In this document: positions 1 through 5,523 of the stretch, one piece after another
How the letters are laid out: each line of letters starts with the position of its first letter
Numbering within the stretch: position 1 is the stretch's first letter
Origin: Bacteroidales bacterium
Lineage (GTDB): Bacteria; Bacteroidota; Bacteroidia; Bacteroidales; Tenuifilaceae
Length of the DNA: 5,523 nt
Reading direction: 5' to 3'
Assembly (NCBI GenBank): GCA_008933525.1
Contig: WBUV01000246.1
Coordinates: 1 to 5,523, forward strand
Notes under the pieces: model-generated
Told to the model about the DNA's origin: nothing
What the model saw: only the letters and a program-made list of their open reading frames with translations
The model's database searches: none
Made by a program: the position numbers and the translations under genes

Positions 1-778
1 AAATATTTCCTTTTTGGCTAGATAGATTAATGAACTTCTTGTTGTTTGCTTCGGTAATTGACCAAGTTAAAGCACCTCTTGCAGCATCGTTTGTATTAAC
101 ATCGATATCATAAGCATCGTTCCATAGAGTTCCGGTATAGTAACCGCCAGCAAAACCATCCTCGTCGGCATTGCCATCGTGGTTTGCGTGGGTACTGCCA
201 TGAGTGTTAATTGTGTAAACAAAGTCAATTAGTTTAAAGGTGTATTCGTCGTCGTAGAGGTAATGTCCTGCTTTTGCCAAAGGGGTAGCCGACCACCAAG
301 TTGGGCCAGTAGCATCATTTGGTCCAACACCAAGGTGTCCGGGGTTAATGCTATCAATAACCCATGTTTTGCCATCAGCATCCTCAGCTCCGCCGGTTAA
401 TGCAGTAATAAGTGGACTTGCCAAGAAATCCCAATCAGTTTCGGGTTGATTGAAACTCTTTGTTAATGAGGCGGATCCTCCCGATGTATATAAAGTAAGT
501 GTAACTGAGTAGTCGCCAGCGATTCGGTATTCCCCAATAACTGATTTACCTACAATTTTAGTTCCGTTACCTAAATCCCAGTTCGCAATACCATTTATGG
601 TAGAGGTATTAGAAATAACAAAGTGAAATGCATCATCGCCTGGAGCGATTGTAAAATCTAGATCCTCTACTTTGGGAGCATTTCCAATTTCTGGTTTATC
701 GAGTTCGGCAGGTTCGCAGCCAAAAAAGGTTAAACCCAACAAAACCAGAGCTATTTGTATTATTTTGTTTTTAATCAT
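1..778 (-). CDS. PKD-domain surface glycan-binding lipoprotein, SusE/F-position (3' end cut by window edge)
   Basis: The frame is open for 259 codons from the ATG at 778-776 to base 2, with no stop, so the C-terminus lies outside the window. The N-terminus is a lipoprotein signal peptide: Lys3 and Lys5, a hydrophobic stretch at about 6-19, then the lipobox FFGC with Cys21 as the acylated residue. A PKD-type Ig-like fold follows at roughly 37-105, shown by WDLGNGT (67-73, the family's WDFGDGT motif) and YRIAGDYSVTLTL (84-96). After a linker comes a second domain opening with LTGG (127-130), then KTWVID (137-142), GHLGVGP (147-153), WWSA (161-164) and YDDEYTF (175-181). From memory, this motif series occurs in PKD-containing lipoproteins next to SusC/SusD pairs. 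The role as a cell-surface glycan-binding protein is inferred from that and from its place 27 bases after the susD-like gene. The ligand is unknown. It could instead carry a C-terminal catalytic domain beyond the edge. Confidence 0.85.
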   Translation of the reverse strand, partial: MIKNKIIQIALVLLGLTFFGCEPAELDKPEIGNAPKVEDLDFTIAPGDDAFHFVISNTSTINGIANWDLGNGTKIVGKSVIGEYRIAGDYSVTLTLYTSGGSASLTKSFNQPETDWDFLASPLITALTGGAEDADGKTWVIDSINPGHLGVGPNDATGPTWWSATPLAKAGHYLYDDEYTFKLIDFVYTINTHGSTHANHDGNADEDGFAGGYYTGTLWNDAYDIDVNTNDAARGALTWSITEANNKKFINLSSQKGNI

Positions 779-805
779 TGCTTTTCAATTTTCAGGGTTA
801 AAATT
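779..805 (-). promoter_or_regulatory. susD-to-PKD lipoprotein gap: A-rich translation start region
   Basis: The 27 bases between the SusD-like stop and the third start are A/T-rich, ending in TTGAAAAGCA before the ATG. No inverted repeat followed by a T run is present, so nothing suggests termination after the susD-like gene, and co-transcription of the third gene is likely. There is no convincing Shine-Dalgarno sequence. Confidence 0.5.
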
Positions 806-2389
806 TTAATAACCGTCATTCTGTACCAATGTGTTGCTCGATACGTTGATTTCCGATTGTGGAATAGGAAGAAGTCCGTATGTGCCAGATTTGAAGGTTT
901 CGTCGTATGGACTTGCACCACTTGCAGCATCAATCTTCTGCTGGGCATAGGTTAGTCCTCTGCGTAAAAGATCCCAGTAGCGCAGTCCTTCGCCAGCAAA
1001 TTCAACTCTGCGTTCGTGGTAAATCAAATCTAACCCTGCAACATCGCTTGTAAGAGTTGGAGCAACATGGCTCGAACCAAAAGCGCGCTTGCGAACATCG
1101 CTGTAATAGGTTTGTGCTTTACCTAAATCGTTGTCTAAGTAAAGTTCAGCACCCATAAGTAGAACGTCGGCAAAACGGATAACTATTCTGTTGTAACCCC
1201 AGTTCAAATCAGCATTCGATGTAGGTTTATCGGCTTTGCGTGGATAGTACTTTTTGAATGCAAAACCGGTATGTTGATAGCAATTTTGAGGTTTGTAGTT
1301 TAAGTTTTCAGCAGCAGCATCAAGTAAACTAACTGAGTATCTTGAATCGCCTGCTTCAAATTCGCTTGCTAGCGATTGTGTTGCAGGCTGAAAACCCCAT
1401 CCTAGTTCATAAACAGGATCGTTAACATCTCTAAAGCCCGACATAATAACAGCCCAGTTACCTTCTGTACCATTTCTCCATCCCCAATCGCCCCAATCGC
1501 CTTTGCTAGTATGCTGTATTTCGAAAATCGATTCGTTATTGTTCTCGTTTGCAATACCCCAAAGATCTTCGAAGCTAGGAGTTAATGAGTGTCCACTTAG
1601 AAGAATTATGTTGTCAATAATTACCTCTATATCGGTTTCGCTAATCTCAGTACCATCTACCGATAGGTTCGATGTAATGCCAAGAACTCCCTTGCCATAA
1701 CCTTTGTGGTAAAGGTAAACGCGCGAAAGTAATGCTCCTGCAGCCCATTTAGAAACTCTTCCCTTTTCAGTTCCAGAAATTGTTGGAGGAAGATTCTGGT
1801 ATGCGTAATGTAAATCGCTGGCTATTTGATTATAAACATCAGCCGGATTTTTTTGTGGCTGGTTGTACTCTGTAGTGGTTAAGGTTTTTAGTATTAAAGG
1901 AATATTTCCATAAAACTGAACCAGTTCAAAGTAGAAGTAACCTCTAAGGAAGCGAGCCTCTGCAATATACCTTTGCTTAACAGCATCATCGGTGAATGGA
2001 ATTGCGTTAATCTTCTCCAAGAATAGATTTGCTCGGTAAATACCAGAGTATCTATCTTTCCATAAGCCGAGTAATTCCTCGTCGGTTGTATAATTTGATA
2101 GTTTTCCCATGCGGTTCAAACCGGGTCTATCGCCTGGTCCAGAGCCACCGCCAAAAGCATCGTCGGATAATACATTGGAAACTAAATCCCAAGGATGATA
2201 GCCGTTGCTCGATTGCCACTGAAGAACATCGTAAATTGCGACAAGAGCTTCGAATGCATCTTTCTCGGTTTTGTAAAAGTTATCCTCAACTCTATCGGTT
2301 AATGGCTCCATTTCAAGGAAATCGTCGGAGCAAGAACCAATTCCTAAGAGTGTAATAAGGATTACTGCTATATATTTTCTCTTTCTCAT
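806..2389 (-). CDS. SusD/RagB-like outer-membrane nutrient-binding lipoprotein
   Basis: This is a complete gene of 527 residues, a usual length for SusD-like proteins. It would be the surface lid that binds glycan and hands it to the SusC-like barrel. The signal peptide is basic (RKRK at 2-5), then hydrophobic, ending at Cys20. Cys20 is followed by Ser-Asp-Asp, an acidic surface-export signal. The N-terminal SusD-like domain is recognisable at about 20-225: CSDDFLEMEPLTD start, a helix with RYIAEARFLRGYFYFELVQ (140-158), the YGNIPL turn (160-165) and GRVSKWAAGALLSRVYLY (210-227). These are the TPR-like helices that contact SusC. The C-terminal RagB/SusD part shows RFADVLLMGAE (405-415), ERRVEFAGEGLRYWDLLRR (459-478) and LLPIPQSEI (506-514), all family hallmarks. 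Between them is a Trp/Gly-rich segment (297-312) that may be a ligand-binding or surface loop. The start at 2389 is supported by the signal peptide and by the 19-base spacing from the transporter gene. The glycan bound cannot be stated. Confidence 0.96.
   Translation of the reverse strand: MRKRKYIAVILITLLGIGSCSDDFLEMEPLTDRVEDNFYKTEKDAFEALVAIYDVLQWQSSNGYHPWDLVSNVLSDDAFGGGSGPGDRPGLNRMGKLSNYTTDEELLGLWKDRYSGIYRANLFLEKINAIPFTDDAVKQRYIAEARFLRGYFYFELVQFYGNIPLILKTLTTTEYNQPQKNPADVYNQIASDLHYAYQNLPPTISGTEKGRVSKWAAGALLSRVYLYHKGYGKGVLGITSNLSVDGTEISETDIEVIIDNIILLSGHSLTPSFEDLWGIANENNNESIFEIQHTSKGDWGDWGWRNGTEGNWAVIMSGFRDVNDPVYELGWGFQPATQSLASEFEAGDSRYSVSLLDAAAENLNYKPQNCYQHTGFAFKKYYPRKADKPTSNADLNWGYNRIVIRFADVLLMGAELYLDNDLGKAQTYYSDVRKRAFGSSHVAPTLTSDVAGLDLIYHERRVEFAGEGLRYWDLLRRGLTYAQQKIDAASGASPYDETFKSGTYGLLPIPQSEINVSSNTLVQNDGY
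1482..1501 (-). repeat. Short tandem repeat, 9-base unit, within the susD-like gene
   Basis: On the plus strand the unit CCCCAATCG occurs twice back to back at 1482-1490 and 1491-1499, followed by CC. The unit length is a multiple of three, so on the coding strand it encodes Gly-Asp-Trp twice (residues 297-302) and then Gly-Trp. Gain or loss of a unit would keep the reading frame. Confidence 0.8.
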
Positions 2390-2408
2390 GATTTTTTTGA
2401 TTTTGGTT
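2390..2408 (-). promoter_or_regulatory. susC-susD gap: A-rich translation start region, no Shine-Dalgarno
   Basis: The 19 bases between the transporter stop and the SusD-like start read AACCAAAATCAAAAAAATC in the gene direction. They hold no promoter, terminator or hairpin, so the two genes are very probably on one transcript. A run of seven A lies immediately upstream of the start, where Bacteroidota favour A instead of a GGAGG-type ribosome site. The CCAAAATC in this gap also occurs just before the transporter start. Confidence 0.55.
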
Positions 2409-5400
2409 TTAGAAACTTAGGTTAACACCAAACATGAAGGTTCTGGATTGTGGGTAGATATTTCGATCGATACCCATATCGAGAGCCGATTTTGCACCTA
2501 TTTCAGGATCAAAACCACTATACTTTGTGAATGTTAGAAGATTCGATGCCGATGCAAATACTCTGAGTTTGGCAATTTTAGCCTTTTGGCTCAGATTTGC
2601 AGGAACGGTATAACCAATGGTTAGGTTTTTAAGTCGGAGATACGATCCATCCTCAATGTAAAAATCTGAAACATTGATGTAGTTTTTATTTGGATCGGCC
2701 ACGGTAACTCTTGGATGTGTATTCGAAGTTCCCTCACCTGTCCAGCGTTCAAGAACACTAGAGTTCCAGTTTGACATAGGAAGATCGTAACGACGTGTTC
2801 CATTGAATATCTCTTGGCCAAAAGCACCATACCAGAACATGTTAAAATCGAATCCTTTATACATAACGCTAAGGTTTAGGCCCGCAGTAAAATCGGGATA
2901 AGGATTTCCGATTTGCATTCTATCGTTATCGTCAATTTTGCCATCATCGTTTTTGTCGTACCAAATCAAATCGCCTGGCTTTGCGTTTGGTTGAATAACA
3001 GTGCCGTCGGTTGATTTGTAGTCGGTAATTTGTGTTTCGTTCTGGAATACTCCCATTGTTTTGTATCCCCAGAAGTATGCTATTGGATATCCAACTTCCA
3101 TCATACAAATATTGCTCATACCAACAGCTAATCCAGCACCGTAAATTTTCCCTTCGCTATTGCTAATATCTGTTACCTCATTTTTGTTGTACGCTCCGCT
3201 AAGGTCAATATTCATAGCAACACCACTGAAGTTTGTTTTATAGCCAAACTCAACCTCTATACCTTTATTTCTAACCGAGCCGCCATTAACAGTTGGAGCC
3301 GCATTTCCCACATAACCGGGAATAGGAGCAACAACTAATAGATCTTTTGTTGTTTTATTGTAAAGATCCATTGTGAAAGTTATTCGATCGTTTAGGAAAC
3401 GGGAATCGATACCTATGTTAGTTTGCTCGGAAGTTTCCCATTTAAGGTCGGGGTTAGATACGCCAGAAGGATTAGCGCCTACGGTAATGGTTTCGCCTGT
3501 ACCAAATGTATATTTGCTGCCAGCACCAATTACCGAGGTGTATTTAAATGCGCCAATGGCTTCGTTTCCGTTTCGTCCCCATCCTAAACGTAATTTCAGG
3601 AATGAAAGAGGGGTGAAATTCTCCATGAAACTTTCCTTTGATATAATCCATCCTGCAGAAAAAGCAGGGAAGTATCCAAACCTATTATTAGAACCAAAAT
3701 TCGATGAACCATCGGCTCTGAATACAGCCTCTAGCACATACTTCTCGTTAAAATCGTAATTTACCCTTGCAAAGTAGGAGAGAAGTGCATGTTCATCGGC
3801 GCCACCCCACGATTTGTAGTTCTCCTCGTCGGTACCATTATTTATCCAAGCATGATCAAAATCGTTGAATAAAAGATCGGTTTTGCGTCCACCAATGAAC
3901 TCGTGGTGATATTTGTTGGCAGTCATACCCACCAAAGCGGTAAAACTATGCAAATCAATTTTGTTGGTATACGATAAGGTATTTTCGTTTTGCCAAGTGA
4001 ACCAGCGGTTTACAGTACCATTTGCTTCCGATACCGAAGTTTTAACATTACCACCTAAATCGTAAACAGGGATAAATGAACGGTTGCTACCATTCGCATA
4101 ATCAATACTAAAGTTCGATTTTGCTTTTAATCCTTTTATAATTTCGAATTCGCCCCAAACGTTACCTACCAGTTTATTCTCAGTATAATCGCCATAAAGA
4201 ATGCTAAGATAGGCAACAGGGTTAACAACTTCTTGTGCAGCATAGTTTGATACACCCCAAGAACCGTCGTCCTCTTTAACTCGTGTAACAGGATCCATAT
4301 TTACTGCTTTTGACAAAGGGCCCCCAAATTCAGCATTAGGATCTATACCATGGGTTTTCTTGTTGCTATATGCGAAATTATTTCCAAAGTGAAGTTTGCC
4401 GTAAATATGATTTGAGTTGATACGGTATGTGTAACGTTCATAGTTCGATTTCCCTTTTGCCACAATTCCATCCTGTGTTGTATAGGAGAACGATGACATA
4501 AATGTAGAGTTATCGTTACCGCCACCAATTGAAAACTGATGGCTTTGAACAGGTGCATTCTTGTAGAATATTTCGTTCAACCAATCGGTACCGTTTCCAA
4601 CGCTAGCTGTTAAAGCATCAATATCGGTAAATGGAATTGCCGAATTATCGTTGGCGTAACTTTCGTTCATTATAATTGCATATTCCTTTGAATTTAAGAG
4701 AGAGACTTTTCTCCAAGGATTTTGGTATCCAAAGGAGTAGTCGTAATTAACTGCCATTTTGCCTTTTACGCCGCTTTTAGTGGTTATCAACACAACGCCG
4801 TTTGCACCACGTGCACCATAAATAGCGGTTGCCGAAGCATCTTTTAGCACTTGAACCGATTCAATATCGGTTGGGTTGAGGTAGTCAATTCCTCCTACAG
4901 GCATTCCGTCAACAATATAAATAGGATCAGCAGAGCCATTAGTACCCACTCCACGAACTCGAACTGTTAGCCCATCGCCAGGTTGTCCAGAGTTGGAAAT
5001 AACCTGAACTCCTGCAGTTTTCCCTTGCAAAGCTTGTTCAATTCTTAGAGGATTTGATTTTTTTATTTCGTCGCTACTTACCTTTGCAACGGAGGAAGTA
5101 AGTAAACTCTTTTTTTGAACACCATAACCCACCACTATAAGTTCCTCGAGCACTTGCGACGATTCTTTTAGCGTTACAGCTATTGATGTTTGATTATTCA
5201 CAGGTATTTCTTTTGTTTCCATACCTATGAATGAGAATACTAAGGTCTGATTCGCTCCAACCTTAATACTGAACTTACCATTTGTGTCCGATGATGTTCC
5301 TACAGTCGGATTTTCCTTAATGGTAATGGTTACACCTGGCAATGGAATTCCCTCGCCTTCCGAAGTAACAGTTCCTGTAACTGTTATTTCTTGCGCGGCA

Positions 5401-5450
5401 AGTATTCCCACCCAAGCAATTAAAATTAAAGACAATAAAGTTTTTTTCAT
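2409..5450 (-). CDS. SusC/RagA-family TonB-linked outer-membrane transporter
   Basis: This is a complete 1013-residue TonB-dependent barrel that would import glycan fragments across the outer membrane with its SusD-like partner. The Sec signal peptide is MKKTLLSLILIAWVGILAA, with cleavage likely before Gln20. Next is a carboxypeptidase-D-like regulatory domain (about 21-97; GIPLPGV at 34-40, GTSSDTNGKFSI at 51-62). LEELIVVGYG (101-110) follows, the usual SusC stretch around the TonB box. The plug covers about 114-226, with IYIVDGMPVGG (177-187) and the family signature VLKDASATAIYGARGANGVV (201-220). The rest is beta-barrel and ends in FMFGVNLSF, whose terminal Phe fits a barrel-assembly signal. 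There is no STN domain before the carboxypeptidase-like domain, so it does not look like an anti-sigma-coupled receptor. An in-frame ATG at 5492 would add 14 residues (MWLYLAPVNPKSKP) before the signal peptide; I prefer 5450 because the classic MKKT signal peptide starts there. An EF-hand-like loop lies at 832-843. Substrate unknown. Confidence 0.97.
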   Translation of the reverse strand: MKKTLLSLILIAWVGILAAQEITVTGTVTSEGEGIPLPGVTITIKENPTVGTSSDTNGKFSIKVGANQTLVFSFIGMETKEIPVNNQTSIAVTLKESSQVLEELIVVGYGVQKKSLLTSSVAKVSSDEIKKSNPLRIEQALQGKTAGVQVISNSGQPGDGLTVRVRGVGTNGSADPIYIVDGMPVGGIDYLNPTDIESVQVLKDASATAIYGARGANGVVLITTKSGVKGKMAVNYDYSFGYQNPWRKVSLLNSKEYAIIMNESYANDNSAIPFTDIDALTASVGNGTDWLNEIFYKNAPVQSHQFSIGGGNDNSTFMSSFSYTTQDGIVAKGKSNYERYTYRINSNHIYGKLHFGNNFAYSNKKTHGIDPNAEFGGPLSKAVNMDPVTRVKEDDGSWGVSNYAAQEVVNPVAYLSILYGDYTENKLVGNVWGEFEIIKGLKAKSNFSIDYANGSNRSFIPVYDLGGNVKTSVSEANGTVNRWFTWQNENTLSYTNKIDLHSFTALVGMTANKYHHEFIGGRKTDLLFNDFDHAWINNGTDEENYKSWGGADEHALLSYFARVNYDFNEKYVLEAVFRADGSSNFGSNNRFGYFPAFSAGWIISKESFMENFTPLSFLKLRLGWGRNGNEAIGAFKYTSVIGAGSKYTFGTGETITVGANPSGVSNPDLKWETSEQTNIGIDSRFLNDRITFTMDLYNKTTKDLLVVAPIPGYVGNAAPTVNGGSVRNKGIEVEFGYKTNFSGVAMNIDLSGAYNKNEVTDISNSEGKIYGAGLAVGMSNICMMEVGYPIAYFWGYKTMGVFQNETQITDYKSTDGTVIQPNAKPGDLIWYDKNDDGKIDDNDRMQIGNPYPDFTAGLNLSVMYKGFDFNMFWYGAFGQEIFNGTRRYDLPMSNWNSSVLERWTGEGTSNTHPRVTVADPNKNYINVSDFYIEDGSYLRLKNLTIGYTVPANLSQKAKIAKLRVFASASNLLTFTKYSGFDPEIGAKSALDMGIDRNIYPQSRTFMFGVNLSF

Positions 5451-5523
5451 TGGTTTAGATTTTGGGTTAACAGGTGCAAGGTAAAGCCACATTTCTAAGT
5501 TTAATTTTTACATGCCCCAACAT
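5451..5523 (-). promoter_or_regulatory. Leader upstream of the susC-like gene; no promoter identified
   Basis: These 73 bases precede the first gene of the apparent operon. An in-frame TAA at 5510-5508 stops any longer extension of the transporter frame. I looked for the Bacteroidota promoter pair (TTTG near -33, TAnnTTTG near -7) and found no properly spaced match; the nearest -7 look-alike, TACCTTG at about 5482-5476, has no partner. There is no Shine-Dalgarno sequence. The bases just before the ATG read CCAAAATC followed by TAAACCA, A-rich as is usual at starts in this phylum. The promoter may lie beyond the window edge. Confidence 0.4.

Noticed and set aside
779..805. Terminator between the SusD-like and PKD genes.
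   Set aside because: There is no stable inverted repeat followed by a T run in the gene direction, and the gap is only 27 bases.
755..955. Plus-strand frame of 66 codons spanning the susD-PKD junction.
   Set aside because: It overlaps the ends of two well-supported minus-strand genes, including the PKD protein's signal peptide, and shows no protein-like conservation cues.
2029..2355. Plus-strand open frame of 108 codons.
   Set aside because: It lies antisense to the 5' part of the SusD-like gene and its product is basic and low in recognisable features. It is a shadow frame.
3373..3759. Plus-strand open frame of 128 codons.
   Set aside because: It is antisense to the conserved barrel-coding part of the SusC-like gene, has no recognisable domain and no start context of its own. 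It is a shadow frame.
5451..5492. Transporter start at the upstream ATG (5492), adding MWLYLAPVNPKSKP.
   Set aside because: The extension would put a non-signal-like stretch before an otherwise complete Sec signal peptide. The Met at 5450 gives the normal MKKTLLSLIL start and is preceded by an A-rich leader.
5476..5523. Possible promoter with TACCTTG as -7 and TTG near 5520-5518 as -33.
   Set aside because: The -7 match is imperfect and the spacing between the two elements is about 34 bases instead of about 20.

Overview
The window looks like a Bacteroidota genome, probably of the Bacteroidales type. It carries a SusC/SusD outer-membrane pair. The two lipoproteins have short signal peptides ending at a lipobox cysteine, and the SusD-like one follows it with the acidic Ser-Asp-Asp export signal typical of Bacteroides relatives. 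The gene starts are preceded by A-rich stretches, with no Shine-Dalgarno sequence. The species cannot be named from this sequence.

All genes lie on the minus strand and read from high to low coordinates. From 5523 down to 5451 is the leader of the first gene, with no promoter I can defend. From 5450 to 2409 is a complete SusC-like TonB-dependent transporter of 1013 residues. After a 19-base gap, 2389 to 806 is a complete SusD-like glycan-binding lipoprotein of 527 residues. After a 27-base gap, a third gene starts at 778 and runs off the window at base 1. It encodes at least 259 residues of a lipoprotein with a PKD domain followed by a second, Trp/Gly/His-rich domain. It resembles the surface glycan-binding proteins that often follow susD in polysaccharide utilization loci. 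There is no gene-free stretch of 300 bases or more.

The three products probably work together at the cell surface. The PKD lipoprotein and the SusD-like lid capture an oligosaccharide or polysaccharide, and the SusC-like barrel imports it using TonB energy. No glycoside hydrolase, lyase, sulfatase or regulator is in view, so the substrate cannot be read from this window. A beta-glucan such as laminarin is only a hypothesis, based on gene order and the type of third protein.

This is a fairly ordinary slice of a polysaccharide utilization locus. The points worth a second look are the truncated third gene and its Asp/Asn-rich loop, a 9-base tandem repeat encoding Gly-Asp-Trp twice in the SusD-like protein, an EF-hand-like loop in the transporter, and an 8-base motif shared by the susC-like and susD-like start regions.
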